Below, one piece after another: positions 12,473 to 24,364 of a stretch of DNA of 64,000 nt. Positions within the stretch are counted from its first letter, which is position 1. Every line of letters begins with the position of its first letter. The DNA is from Ophiura sarsii. Lineage: Eukaryota; Echinodermata; Ophiuroidea; Amphilepidida; Ophiuridae. The notes under the pieces were generated by a model, which made no database searches, was not told the origin of the DNA, and saw only the letters and a list, made by a program, of their open reading frames with translations. A program made the position numbers and the translations under genes. The stretch spans positions 14,446,462 through 14,510,461 of the forward strand of contig CM069448.1 of the NCBI GenBank assembly GCA_035610835.1, in the 5' to 3' direction.

Positions 12473-13031
12473 TAACCAGTAAGCTCCGGAACTGGATCCC
12501 GTTCCACTTGAGGGCGTTCTAAATTGACAGGTGTGCGTTGCCATGGTAACACGTAGGCCTACCCGTCAATTTGTGCAATTATTATATTCTCGCTTGTCAA
12601 CCCTAACTATTTGCGTAAAACGTAACATCTAACACGTAGAGGGCAGCCGAGGTACCAGAATTCCTTGCGGCAGCTAGTCCGATGATGTAACCTCACTTAT
12701 GACCCCAATAGCTCACGACACAGGTCGAAATTATACCTTTGTAAACCTGTTGAGATGAGACCACCATTTGCTAGGTGAGTTTACGCTATTTTATAGAATT
12801 TTTAGGGTACATGTAAATATTTTTGGGTTCAATATTATAAGCCTCTAATAGTATTTAACAGTGATGCATTTTTAACATTATCTGACTGGATAAGCGCCTT
12901 ATCTTATGATTGAAAATTGTATTTTTTTTCAATCTTGAAAATTACTCTGACGGGAGGCCGTTCCCTTGAAAACGCAGTCCTGTTCCCAAGCCCGGAAGAC
13001 GAACTCCCGTCACTTCCGAAGCAGACTGATA
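12473..13031. mobile_element. Dispersed DNA element copy 1 (ACCAGTC...CTCCGGAA ends)
   Basis: Related end to end, in opposite orientation, to 43758-44402. Shared landmarks are CTCCGGAAC with CCCGTTCC at one end, GGGAGGCCGTTCCC or its counterpart, and GAATTCC with GGCAGC internally. Ends are inverted versions of CCAGTC-GCTCCGG. Non-coding, so a non-autonomous transposon family. Confidence 0.7.
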
Positions 13032-14780
13032 ACTGGCAATGATGCCGGAACAGGCAGTTGGATCGGACTAATTAATTTACTCCATGACGTGGAATAGAGG
13101 TTATCCATGCAGCCATCCTCAACGGACTACAAAGGGGAATCGCACCCGGCCTATTTTACATTCCAATGAATCGGTGCATGACGTCCAACTCATTGAACCG
13201 TGTTACAAAATTGGCCTACATGTCATGAAACAGGGTGTGTCTTCTTTTTGAAAATCTTAAACATAATTATTATTACCCACAACTGCTAATGGACATTACT
13301 ATTCGCTTAAGTAATCCAAATGCACGCCCGCGATCATGGTCACACGCACGCTGTATTGGCGCACACGCACGTCATGCATATGTTGCCATAGGCTAAGTTC
13401 TTTAGATACGGCTCATTACGCATACCAATACACGCAATTCGTTGAAGTACCGTCACCATGGCGATATTGTGAGATTGTCGGGGCATACCATGGGCGGGCG
13501 TATTAGATTCCTAGCGCAGCTTGTGCGTTGGGCGTAAATCAATATCACGCAACCATGAATACACGCACATGATGTCGGTGAATGGAAGCGCAGCACGCGG
13601 AGAGGCTGCTAAAAAGTGACGCACTAATGGTTCGCGAGATGGTTTTTTTTAATCCCGTATTTGTTGTTGTCATGGTGGGACTGTTCGTTCTTTGGTTTCA
13701 ATTGTTAAGCGTCGTGAGCAGGTTGTGCTAGTTACCTTCAAGCGCGTCCGCGTCCTTTCTATATTTATTCATTTGCTACTGTATTAAAGGCGGCTTTGCC
13801 AATTTGGAACTGATCAAACTATAGCATTACCAGTTCTGATGAGTTTCAACAAGACACATTTGGACTCAATGTGCACTATCCATAGCAGTATTAAGGCAGA
13901 TACAGGTTATTTTGATTCCGAATCAAATACACTTTTATCTAACGATTGTATGTATCTGTTATAAATTGAAATCAGCTGTTTATATAAAACAGAATGAGCT
14001 GTATTCAAATTGTTGTTGTATAGACTTTACAAGTGCTTTTACATGTTGCCTATACTATTTCGCATTCTCTCTTTTGATCAGTGATATTGTGTCAAGGCAA
14101 AATATATTGAAATTGTATGTAATGTGAATCTCTAAAATAAATATAAAATGTACATACACATTTTTTGACTCATCCGAGTTTGTATTCTATAAAGTATACT
14201 CTTTAAAGTAAATAGATTGAATAGACACGGCACAGTTTCAGAACGATATTCACATCAAATGCCTTCCCACCCTTCGAAACTCTGTAGGCCTACTGGCACA
14301 TTTGAATTATTCAATCTATCTTCAAAAATAAAAGTATGATTATTCCTTTTACATCCACAGAAATCAAATTTGTTACTATATTCCTTATACATTCGAATCC
14401 GCGATTTTCCCAATAAAAGCAACCGAGCCAGCGTGTGCAGTAATATGTTCATCAATGTGGAGCCTAATTATACTGTCGTGTAGAATTCACATTCTTGAAT
14501 TCAATTTAAAGATATCGATTCTTTCGATCATAAGGCACACAAATCGTTCCCGTAGTTTATTCATGAAATATTTGGACCGACAAGCGCGATGCCCACCGTT
14601 TTTGGCAGGATACGCAATACAACCAGATCAATGATCGATGCAGTCATGCATGGGTCAAACGCGTGATCAGAGCGTGAGACAGTACAATGCTCTACAATAA
14701 TTGTCTTGGCTGAATGAATATGCAATAGAATGTCTACGTCATATCTCATTAAGAGGTTCCAAGCGCTGTATGGACTTTTT
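13032..14780. other. Intergenic, no gene recognised
   Basis: Includes a patch at about 13320-13640 unusually rich in CACGCAC and GCGTA words. About 13799-13835 shares CCAATTTGGAACTGATC with about 59737-59753. No coding signal seen. Confidence 0.4.
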
Positions 14781-15103
14781 GTAAGGGAGCAGTTCCATTT
14801 ATACGCGATAAATGTATCGATACTATATCGGGGCTCGATACGTTTTGGGCTTGAAGCTCGATAAAATAGACGTTGGGGCTCGATATCCGACTCAATACTA
14901 GGGTCACCCAGTAGTCACTATTATTACACCTCATAAATATTCATGAGATAATAGGCATAAATCCTGCCATTTCATTGGTCAATTGAGTTGGCCACAGTGA
15001 TAATAAATTAAGCTATTGAAGAAATTGAGCTATTTCCCGTGTGGTAGTTTTGGCTACTTCCCTACAACCTCATCCCCAGAGTCACAGTGAGGTGTAATAA
15101 AGC

Positions 15104-15266
15104 AAATACTACATGGTATGATCGGGGAAATAGTGCAATCTATTTTCCCTCGGTACTGGCTACAGGCCTACCACCCCTCACCCTCCGGGTTCGGGGTGGT
15201 AGGCCTGTAGCCAGTACCTCGGGAAAATAGATTGCACTATTTCCCCGATCATACCATGTAGTATTT
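15104..15266. repeat. Near-perfect hairpin, arms about 73 bp
   Basis: Sequence from AAATACTACATGGTATGATC to the loop CACCCTCCGGGTT returns as its reverse complement with about three mismatches. Adjacent AATACTCC-GGAGTATT words extend the symmetry. A recent foldback or MITE. Confidence 0.9.
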
Positions 15267-15462
15267 GTATAATACTCCGGGGTATTTTAATTAAATACTC
15301 CAGGAGAATAGTATTTCTTTATATATATATCGCACCACTTGTTCTTCGTTATTTTTAAACAAGCAGTAGCGTATCTCCCTGGGGGGTCAGGGGTCAGGGA
15401 CGGACAGAGTGCCCCCAGACGGCTTTGAGCGGGAAGGCCAGCTCAAACTACCGGGCTAAACA

Positions 15463-15645
15463 AAATCGAGGAGAAGGGAAGAAGAGAGGGAAGAGAGGAA
15501 GAGAAAAGGGGAAAGAAAAGGAAAAAGGGGAAAGAAAGGAAAGAGAAGGGGAGAAAGAGAGAAGGAAAAAGGAAAGCTTAAAGGAAAAGAAAGGAAAGGG
15601 AGAAGAGGAAGATAAAAGTGAAAATGAAAGAGAAAATCTAAGGGA
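15463..15645 (+). repeat. Polypurine (G/A) tract, about 180 bp
   Basis: Almost every base on the + strand is G or A. Low complexity keeps several reading frames open on both strands, giving Lys/Glu-rich or Ser/Phe-rich pseudo-proteins that I do not call as genes. Confidence 0.9.
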
Positions 15646-16116
15646 TAATGACAACAATGCCCCTTGCCCGGTTTGATGATGTGCAATTTAGTATAAAAAT
15701 GGCAATTTTTCTCGCGCTACGCGCGCATTTGTCCAGGAATATCATTATAGAAACCCGTTTGAAAGAAAAAAGTACCTTAGTAATGGCAAGATTCTCGTGT
15801 AGATATGTTGTTAGAATTTAGCACGAGCAGCGCGCGCATCAACGTCAATAAACAACCCAGCTAGGCATTTTTTTTACTTAATAGGGTCCAACTGGTGTTC
15901 ACCGGGGAAAAAATACCCTTTGCCCCCCCCCCCCCTCCCCCCACCCCTGAAAAAGACCCAGATACGCCACTGTAAACAAGGGTATTATGGTGCTCGATAA
16001 ATAGTCCCTTGCTGCTCGATACGGGGCTCGATATTTTTTTCAAATCAGGTTTGATAAAAAACTCATCGGGGCCAGATACACCGATACAGTCTTAATAATT
16101 TTATCGAGTATAAATG

Positions 16117-16141
16117 GAACTCAGTTCAGTTCAGTTCAGTT
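16117..16141 (-). repeat. LINE 3' terminal microsatellite tail
   Basis: On the - strand the element ends in about four CTGAA repeats after AATAAA. Simple-repeat 3' tails are typical of CR1/L2-type LINEs. Confidence 0.75.
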
Positions 16142-16446
16142 TATTTTCCACAAATGAGATACATAATAATGACAATACAATTAATATACTATGGTAGGTT
16201 GACCAAATCAGAGCAGAGCTCGGGAAGTACTGGCCACCTAAATAAAATCATTAGCTATAATGCAAAGAACTCGAGTGTATGTTGGCAACGGCATGAACAA
16301 AATTACAATAACAGATCAGTAACGATTACTATAGTGTACATCTGTGAATAATGATTATGTAAGACATCAAGGCGATAGAATACGGATTTATATAAGTACC
16401 GGTATAATTATACATATATTAGGAATGAAGTTCCTTAGTTATGACC

Positions 16447-18348
16447 TCATGAATAAAACGATAGTAAATATTTTTTATATCTATTGTTAAAACTTCTGAC
16501 TGATTTACAGTGCCGAATATCATCATTAATGTCATTCCACTCCAATGGTCCCTGTCTTCTAATAGTATGTCTAGCAAGATCAGTTCTAAATTGTGGGGGT
16601 CTATAAAGATGTGAAAACCTTGTTCCATAGGAGTGGAAGACATCCGATTTATTAAAGTAATGAGAAAATAAATCAGGTAACATGTTATTTGCAAATTTAT
16701 ACATAAAAATAGCCTTCTGTAGCCTATGAATGTCATAAATAGTGAGGGTTTTCAATGTTGCAAACAAAGGGGTAGAATGAGCTAAGTAATGTGAATTTGA
16801 ACAAAGACGAATAATTTTCTTTTGTTTCACATGAATTGAGTTAAGGTTGCAGTTGTTAGAATCAGCCCATATGATGTTGCAATAATGAAGGTGAGGAAGG
16901 ACGAGGCTTGTATAGAGCGAAAATAAGATGTGAGGTGACAATGTGTGTTTTAAGCGAAAAAGGATTCCCGAGTATTTTGAGACCATATTTGTAATATGAG
17001 TATTATGACGTTGCCAATTTAGTGATTCGTCAAGAATAACACCTAGAAATTTTGTGCTCGAAACTTTAACAATTGGAATATTATTTATTGTTATGCCATT
17101 ATAATTATGAATTCGTGAATCATACCTGTTTTTAAAATGCATAAATGTAGTTTTATCAACATTTAGAGATAATTTATTAGCATCTAGCCAGGTAGATATT
17201 TTGGTGAGCTCAACATTTGCAGTGTTGATAAGATCGGTCATATTGCTGTGAGAGGCAAGTAAGTTTGTATCATCGGCAAAGATTACAAATTTAAAGAAAT
17301 TACTTGAAAAAACAATATCATTTATGTAAATAATAAACAGGAGGGGACCTAAGATCGAGCCTTGTGGAACTCCGCAGGATAAATCTAAATTAGACGAAAA
17401 ATGGCGGTCGAAGATAGTAAATTGAGATCTGTTGGTTAGGTAACTTCTGAACCAGTCCAAGGCCTTCCCACGGACACCATAGTGGTTAAGTTTCGATAAT
17501 AGAATATCATGATTTATTGTGTCAAATGCCTTGGAGAGGTCCAAGAAGATACCTAATGAGAATTTTTTGTTATCGAGATCAGTAATAATTTTATTGTATG
17601 CCTCAAGTATAGCCATATATGATGAATGATTGGATCGAAAACCAAACTGACAGTCCTGTAAAAGATGAAAGCGATTAACATAGCTAAATAGTCTTTTGTG
17701 CATAATACGTTCCAAGATTTTAGAGAAAGCAGGGAGGACAGAGATGGGCCTATAATTGTGCAAATCTTGACGATCACCTTTTTTAAAGATAGGAACAACT
17801 TTGGCAATTTTAAGCTTTGTTGGTACAACACCCGAGCTCAATGATAAATTAAATATATGGACTAGAGGATTAGCAATAAGATCACTGACAGCTTTTATAA
17901 CATCGGGTTTAATATCATCACAACCACAGCTGGTTCCTGATTTAAGAGTTTTACATAAAGATATAATTTCATCGCTATCTGTTGGGGTAACGAAAAAAGA
18001 GTCCTTTGGAGAGGTAGCTTTATTCAAGTAATGATGAAAACTAGTATTCGCGGGTGGAATTTTATTAGCGAGAGTAAGACCAATATTTACAAAATATGAG
18101 TTAAAGTGGTTCGCAATCTCAACTGGATCCGTGATATCAATATTATTGATATTGAATGACGTTGGAGGTTTGGGCCTACCATGTCGATTGAGGATACTTT
18201 TTAATATATTCCATGTTTGTTTTGTATCACGTTTGCAGGCATCTAGTTTTTCAGCGTAATAGTTTTTCTTAGAGGTGCGAATCATAGTAGTTAGGATATT
18301 ACGGTACGTTATATAATGTGCTTTATTTGTGACCGTTGGATGACCCAC
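16447..18348 (-). CDS. LINE reverse transcriptase ORF
   Basis: 633 uninterrupted codons. RT motifs in order: KVVPIFKKGD and NYRPISVLP (about 183-206), FLDLSKAFD (268-276, catalytic Asp 270), GVPQGSILGPLLF (326-338), the FADD active site (357-360), and a later FLGV motif. No RNase H follows. The ATG used is not the biological start: the frame is open upstream to about 18450 and continues the PHD-endonuclease protein, from which it is separated by a frameshift near 18440-18455. It would prime reverse transcription of the element RNA at the nicked target. Confidence 0.92.
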   Translation of the reverse strand: MGHPTVTNKAHYITYRNILTTMIRTSKKNYYAEKLDACKRDTKQTWNILKSILNRHGRPKPPTSFNINNIDITDPVEIANHFNSYFVNIGLTLANKIPPANTSFHHYLNKATSPKDSFFVTPTDSDEIISLCKTLKSGTSCGCDDIKPDVIKAVSDLIANPLVHIFNLSLSSGVVPTKLKIAKVVPIFKKGDRQDLHNYRPISVLPAFSKILERIMHKRLFSYVNRFHLLQDCQFGFRSNHSSYMAILEAYNKIITDLDNKKFSLGIFLDLSKAFDTINHDILLSKLNHYGVRGKALDWFRSYLTNRSQFTIFDRHFSSNLDLSCGVPQGSILGPLLFIIYINDIVFSSNFFKFVIFADDTNLLASHSNMTDLINTANVELTKISTWLDANKLSLNVDKTTFMHFKNRYDSRIHNYNGITINNIPIVKVSSTKFLGVILDESLNWQRHNTHITNMVSKYSGILFRLKHTLSPHILFSLYTSLVLPHLHYCNIIWADSNNCNLNSIHVKQKKIIRLCSNSHYLAHSTPLFATLKTLTIYDIHRLQKAIFMYKFANNMLPDLFSHYFNKSDVFHSYGTRFSHLYRPPQFRTDLARHTIRRQGPLEWNDINDDIRHCKSVRSFNNRYKKYLLSFYS

Positions 18349-18385
18349 ATACTTTCTATACAGCTTTTGCTTGCGATTAATGGAT

Positions 18386-19699
18386 TTAAGAATAGCTGAA
18401 GTAATCCATGGCTTGCGAGGGATATTTTTTAGGGGTTGATGAACCGTTGTTGTACCTCAATGGAAAATAGATATTGTAAATATCGATGAATTTCGTATTA
18501 AAAGCGTCATAGGCTGCTTCGGTGGAAGTTATGTCCGTAATAAAGCTCCAATCAATGAGACTTATGTGATTATGGAATCCAAGAATTCTATTTTGATTGA
18601 ATGAACGAGATTTTATGGGCAGGTGATGATTATGACGATGAGGCATCGACTTAGTGAATTGAAAAACTGGATAATGATCTGTGAGATCAGTCACAATAAC
18701 ACCTGATTTAATTTCATGAGTAAGAACATTTGTAAAGATGTTATCAAGTAAAGTGGCTGAAGTAGGGGTTATCCTAGTAGGTCTATTGATCAGAGGGTAC
18801 ATGCTAGAGTTATACATGGTGTTAATGAAATCATTAATAATATCGATGTTCTCATGTTGCAGTAAATCGAAATTAAAATCACCGGTTAAGTAGCATTGTT
18901 TGTTTTCGTTGGTAATTTTGTTAAGACATTGATCGAGATCAGAGATAAATAAATTGGCATCAGTACGATGAGCACGATAGATATTACCAACGATAACATT
19001 CTTGCTAGCGGGATTTAAAATTTCAATAAAAATCGATTCAGAATGGTCATTTACTGACGGCTGTGCGATGAGATTGAGATCCTTCCTTAAACAATATGAT
19101 ACAGAGTTGTGTACATAAATAGCAGACCCACCACTTCTTCTGCCAATGCGAGGTGTGCTGACTAGCTCATAGTTTTCAATATCGATAACATTAGACATAT
19201 CCTCATAAAACCATGTTTCAGATAAACAGATAACGGTAAAAGTACGGTCGATACTAGATAAATATGTATGAATAGCATCAAAGTTTTTGTTAAAGCTACG
19301 TGTGTTTAAATGAATAATTGAAAAATCGTCGTTACCGCCTGAGCTATTAAGCATATCATGATCAAATATATAAGAGCACTTATGAACATCATTATCGATT
19401 ATAATATTATCAGATGAGTTAAGGATGTCTTCCTCCAATTGAAATGGGTTCAGTTTTAGACTTAACATTCTATTGTAGTCAAGAGTGTTGTTTAAGCAAA
19501 ACAAGGCAAATCTAAATTCATCGTCTTCAACAAAATGATTAAATGGGAACAGTTCACCAGTACATTTGAAACAAAACCAATTTGGATTTATATCTGTATA
19601 TATACATCGAGTATGGTAAAAATAATTACATGCGTTACATAATATCTTAGATTGATGAATAAGAATGTTTTTAAAACATGAGTTACAAGTATTATCCAT
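18386..19699 (-). CDS. LINE PHD finger plus APE-type endonuclease ORF
   Basis: 437 codons. Residues 5-46 form a complete C4-H-C3 PHD finger (C5, C8, C21, C24, H29, C32, C43, C46). The APE fold follows at about 125-355, with HLNTRS, SETW, a GGSAIYV strand, TGDFNFD and TDHYPVF, so the catalytic Glu, Asp and His positions are present. A TAA lies directly before the start ATG, supporting the start. The last 15 or so residues are out of frame: the true continuation into the RT domain is in the next frame, so a single-base change near 18440-18455 splits one long polyprotein. Confidence 0.88.
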   Translation of the reverse strand: MDNTCNSCFKNILIHQSKILCNACNYFYHTRCIYTDINPNWFCFKCTGELFPFNHFVEDDEFRFALFCLNNTLDYNRMLSLKLNPFQLEEDILNSSDNIIIDNDVHKCSYIFDHDMLNSSGGNDDFSIIHLNTRSFNKNFDAIHTYLSSIDRTFTVICLSETWFYEDMSNVIDIENYELVSTPRIGRRSGGSAIYVHNSVSYCLRKDLNLIAQPSVNDHSESIFIEILNPASKNVIVGNIYRAHRTDANLFISDLDQCLNKITNENKQCYLTGDFNFDLLQHENIDIINDFINTMYNSSMYPLINRPTRITPTSATLLDNIFTNVLTHEIKSGVIVTDLTDHYPVFQFTKSMPHRHNHHLPIKSRSFNQNRILGFHNHISLIDWSFITDITSTEAAYDAFNTKFIDIYNIYFPLRYNNGSSTPKKYPSQAMDYFSYS

Positions 19700-21516
19700 T
19701 TACTGCCAATGCCAACACACAACACGAATTAGACAAAAACAAAATGTAACCAAAATAGGGAATTGAAGGCGGGATGGACGAAGCGTGACGGCCATGCACG
19801 TATCGGGCGTAATCATAATACACTAACAATGGTAACTTAGTATGGGTGAGGGGAGGTAAAACCACACGGGGATCGGAACAAATCGGAAGGAGAAAATAAA
19901 TAAATATGACAGTGTATAATTATGATGACCACTTAGCCATGATTGAATACGTAGGCCTATATACATGGCAGCAATGGGTTTTAGGGCCACATAGGCATGG
20001 CTAAGATAGTCATCAAGATGTTTAGTGAACATAAATAAGGCAATTAGGGCATAATCAATCAACATTTATGGTCATTGATATTTAACTTACTGTACGTCAT
20101 GTATCATGACGACAACAACCAACCATAGAATACGCGGGGAAAGCGGAACGAGAATGTGCCAGGCGCTAAGAGTAGTGCAAATATGGACATGGTTGGATGT
20201 GTCAGGTAGTGAACATACATATAATAATTATAATAGTTAGTCATGAAGAAAAGAATAGTCCAATTTGACAACACTTCATGCGATCATAATACTAGTAATG
20301 ACAACTTCACTTATTATGTTAAACCATGTACACGTATGGATCACATAGAGTAAAACAATCAAAGTTACGGTACGACTGATCATCAAGTCTATTTAGTGAA
20401 ACGGTATAAACATGTAAACAGCAGATCAATTGAGCATGATAAAATCACGAATTTGAGACCGCACACTGTGATGCTAATAAATGTGCCAATTGTCCACTTG
20501 TCGTTGTGACACGTTATGGTTTCAGCATATAATAATAGTGACTATCAGGTGAATGGTATATAGTAATTCTGCATGATAAAATCCCGATCATGAGACCAAT
20601 TGATGCTAGGAATTGTGCCAATTGTCATTATGACACGGTGTAGGATTAGATGATCAGCATTATGTTGTCATGATTAAGCAATAAGGGCGTATGTGTAACA
20701 GATCATTCAACATTAATGGTCATTGAAATGTATAAGCGTACCTCGTACATCATGACGGCAACTCCAAACCATAAAACATGCGGGGAAAGCGGAAGAGGAA
20801 TAGCACAAAAAGAACGACTGTGCCAGGCGCCAGGAGAGGTGCAAATATGGACATGGTCGGATGTTGGATGTGCCATCATAGTGAACATTCATATAACATA
20901 AATACTGGATGCATATGATAATTATACAATAGATCAATATGCAATCAAAAAATGACAATTTCACCATAATGATCATGTCAAACCATATTATTATAGTGAA
21001 CATACATAACATAAATAGTGAATGCATATGATAATTATATTATATGTAATAGCTCAATTTGCAATAAAAAAAAAAAAATTAAACAAACAAATTACAATTT
21101 CACCATAATGATCATGTCAAACCATGGACACGATAGTGCATGGAGGCTGGAGCACAACAAGAGTATAACATACAAAGTCATGGTTCGATAAATCATCAAT
21201 CAAGTCTATATGGTGAAAAGTATAAACCTGTAAACAACAGATCATTGAGCGTGATAAAATCACAATCATGGGGCCAAGTGATGCTAAGAATTATTTCAAT
21301 TGTCTTTATGTCGAGGTACGTATGGTTAGAGGATCTGTACTAATGTCCATCAGGTGAATGATATAATAATCCAGGAGTAAAATGTAGAATGAGCATGATG
21401 ACATAAAAGAGATCAGTTCACGGTAATAACAATCCAACAGGTGATGCTAACAATAGACATTTATCGTGGGACGCGGATCCTGGATACGGATTCTGGGATT
21501 GGAGAAGACGTCAGAG
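19700..21516 (-). repeat. LINE inter-ORF spacer with diverged tandem units
   Basis: About 20063-20560 and 20707-21360 are diverged direct copies: both contain GGTCATTGA, GCGGGGAAAGCGGAA, GTGCAAATATGGACATGGT, then TCAAGTCTAT and GAGCATGATAAAATC or close variants. The second copy has an extra internal duplication (TCACCATAATGATCATGTCA at about 20961 and 21102). 1.8 kb is long for a spacer between two LINE ORFs. Confidence 0.65.
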
Positions 21517-21900
21517 TCATTTAATTTTATAAAGTTGGTCATTTATGTACAGTTTGATGTCAGTACCTGTTGTTTTGATGTATGCTTTCTTGCCAGCAGC
21601 GATGGCCTCTCTTCTTATAGGAAGCAACTTCTGGCGTGCTTGTTGCATCACTGCCGGAAGGTGTGGGCTGATGCCAAATCTATGTGGAGAGCGACGCAGA
21701 TGGGGAGCTGCGCTCAAGACATTATCTCGATCTCTCATCATAACAAACTTGACAATTAACGGCCTGGGTCGATCACGCGAAGAAACCGTCCGGGTAGGAA
21801 GTCGATGGGCGTTGGCCAAGAGCATGTTGTTCACATCAAGATCAAGTTCGTCCTTAATGAAGCGTTTAATGCCATAGAAAAGCAGATTGGATCGCTTACT
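21517..21900 (-). pseudogene. LINE ORF1 C-terminal remnant
   Basis: Reads RSNLLFYGI, then KRFIKDELDL, ANAHRLP, RPRPLIVKFVMMRDRDNVL, and ends KIK-stop. The NLLFYGI strand and the RPRP-I-VKF-RDRDNVL strand are hallmarks of the RNA-binding domain and C-terminal domain of LINE ORF1 proteins. The segment usually found between the two conserved strands is short, suggesting an internal deletion. No coiled coil or start is visible upstream, so the copy is truncated here. Confidence 0.75.
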
Positions 21901-22851
21901 ATATACGGAACTGTTCCGTAATGTAGACTACACTATGATGTAATGCTCTTTAAAATACAGCATTTCAGACAAATGTGGCAAGCGCTTAGCAATATTTGGG
22001 AGACAATTTCCAATGGAAACAAAGTAAATTCTATGTAAGGGGCAACTGCTTATAACTTTAATACGAGGCCATGCAGAATACAACATGATGTAGAATTTTT
22101 TGAAATACACTTTTCTTTCCATGATTTTGAAGTAATTAGGAATCGTATCACCCTGTAACTCAGAATGTATTTATGATTTATGATCAAAAATGTAAATCTG
22201 CAAGAAAATCTGCTTTCAAAAGAATTTCATAAAGGGCGTCCCATGGAAATGATCGCATAATATATTACTTTAAATCACCCAATATCGACTATTCAATCCA
22301 ATATCTAATGGCCTGCTAAAATCCCCGTGCTCCCATGTACGCAAATCGTACCAACCAGATGTTCTACTTTTGACGAATCTTGGCGATTGTAAATATCCCA
22401 ATTGGTAACAACTGTTGTTGCTTGCAAATGTTCGTATACCGTATCCATTCAGTCTGTTACTGCTGAGAGAAGTCTTTCTCCAATCGCAAAATATAGCAAT
22501 GCTCGCAGCTTATTTACGTCAGCTCCTAGCTTGACCAAAAGTGACCAATCAATGTTGTCGAGTCACAGTGTGGAAATATATACCACATCAACACTATCCA
22601 AAATTGGATAACAGCTCTTTTTTACTCTAATAATAGAGCACGCACTAATACTACTACAAATGTGAATTGTGATTTTACCACAAACAACAAATTGATAGTC
22701 TATTTGAAATTCTAAAATATTTATTTCATTTATCTAGCTTCTAGAATATTCTAGCTCTGTTTTCGTTGATTTTTCCCAATTGCTTGACTATCTTTTTAGC
22801 CTATATCACAAATGACTGTATGGAACAGCTCATATATTTGTCTGCAATGTA
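21901..22851. other. Intergenic with solo copy of a foldback-family arm
   Basis: About 22120-22275 matches the right arm of the 57.65-58.02 kb foldback (TTTGAAGTAATTAGGAATCG, AATCTGCAAGAAAATCTGCT, GGGCGTCCC). The rest shows no gene. Confidence 0.6.
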
Positions 22852-23284
22852 CACTCGTCAAAAGAAGTTCCGTGCCACTCATTGAAGTTCAAATATTTCA
22901 CATAAATATTTAATATAAATTAAACAATTGCATGTCAAAATAAGCAGACAATAATTCTCTATCATGTCTGTATGAAATTAAGATGTACGCATTCATGCAT
23001 GGCTGAGCACATTCATTAAGCAATGGTAAGGTGCGTAAAAGGAAATTGCAAGAAATGAGCATTTACAGTCATTTGAACGGAGGGATTATCCAATTTTGTG
23101 CAATCTTCTTGCCATTGTCAAGTGAATGGGATCTGCCATGCATGAGTGATCATGTCTAAATTCCATGTTAAGCTGTTAGGGGATTACTTTCTGCTTATTT
23201 TGATATACAATTATATATATAATTATATATATTCTATTAAATATTAATTTAATTTAAGTGGCAAGGAACTTCTTTTGACGAGTA
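22852..23284. mobile_element. Mariner-like MITE, copy A (CACTCGTC ends)
   Basis: About 430 bp with TA at the border and terminal inverted repeats starting CACTCGTCAAAAGAAGTTCC. It is the uninterrupted relative, in opposite orientation, of 45582-47369: both share AAAATAAGCAGA, TCTATCATGTCTGTATGAAA and GCATGGCTGAGCACATTCAT. No transposase; a non-autonomous Tc1/mariner-type element by its TA target. Confidence 0.85.
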
Positions 23285-24364
23285 TATATCAATATTTGAT
23301 TAATACGATTCAATAATGTAGTGCAAGAACGAACATCAACCAGTGGTAGATTTATAGACAATACACATCCATTAACACTGAAAAACAAATCGAGATAAAC
23401 CGATTTTAAATCCAATAGTACGAATACTGTCCAGTGGGAGCTGTAGATAAAAACAAATCCATTTTTACTTTGAAAAACAAAATCGAGCTACGATAAGGTA
23501 TTTTACATTATGTACATTAAAGACACCTTCAATTCCACAAATCCAAATATCCTTATGTAGAAAATGTCTAAAAGATTTCCCAAATTCAAAAATGTTCATA
23601 ACTTTTATGTATTAACAAATTGTTTGCATTTGCTCTTTATATACCAAAAAATCAACCGAATTTTAAGAAAATAAATTTTGAACTTTTAACCTTCAAACCA
23701 ATTTTTGTTGTTGAATATATATACATCTGAATTTTTATTTGTACAGTTTCCGGTAAGTGTACAAAGTCAGTTTTCCAATTCGGACGATACTGGCACCTAT
23801 AAATGTACACAATTATGTACCAGGCTCGTTCATTACTGGGACAAATCACAACAGGTAGCATACTGGAACATAAAACGTACACGAGTGAACAGAATACTAT
23901 AGAATGCTTTATGATGAAAATGAAAGCAAATATGTTGAGAAATTCCTTAAATTGGAATCAGATTTCCATTATGAGTTAGTAAAGTTCTGTGATGGCATTT
24001 TCACAGAAAATACAGTCAGGATAGATGTATTAGTCCAAGAAAGTCTTTACTGTTAAGTCAAACTTCGTTATAGAGAGAAAAAAAGATATGTGTAAAAATA
24101 TGAAAAAGATCACATATTATAACTTCTAAAAATGTCTAACTCAGAACAAATTAAGCTAACTTCAGGCAATTTTTACATTAAAAGCCACAAAATGTTGTCT
24201 TGCCCCCCAATTTTTTTGGCACCCTCTAAAATGTTTGATGCTGGTGCCGCCACTGGAGGTCATTATAATAAATAAGGGTCAGTGTTCGCGCATATTTTAT
24301 AATGATGATGTATGATTGTAACAAGTAACAATAGGTTCTGCCGTTTACTCAAGTAGGCCTACCC
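23285..24364. other. Intergenic 3' flank of the GPCR, no gene recognised
   Basis: AT-rich. Only short open frames without recognisable motifs. Confidence 0.4.

Larger units (their letters stand above)
14785..16119. mobile_element. Composite element with GCTCGATA-rich ends
   Basis: The left end (AGTTCCATTTATAC then GCGATAAA) is the inverted counterpart of the right end (TTTATCGAGTATAAATGGAAC). Both flanks repeat GGGGCTCGATA. Inside are a near-perfect hairpin (15104-15266), a polypurine block and a poly-C tract. The 3' tail of the LINE abuts its right end. Boundaries are approximate. Confidence 0.45.
16117..21900 (-). mobile_element. CR1/L2-like non-LTR retrotransposon, nearly intact
   Basis: In - strand order: ORF1 remnant (21900-21517), long spacer with tandem repeats (21516-19700), PHD plus endonuclease ORF (19699-18386), reverse transcriptase ORF (18450-16447), 3' UTR, and a short CTGAA-type repeat tail at 16117-16141. 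A microsatellite tail instead of poly(A) and an APE endonuclease fused to a reverse transcriptase without RNase H point to the CR1/L2/Jockey group; the exact clade is left open. The 5' end looks truncated inside ORF1. The long uninterrupted RT frame suggests a young copy. Confidence 0.85.

Noticed and set aside
15425..15686. Lys/Glu-rich and Ser/Phe-rich open frames
   Set aside because: Low-complexity polypurine tract lacking stops by composition.
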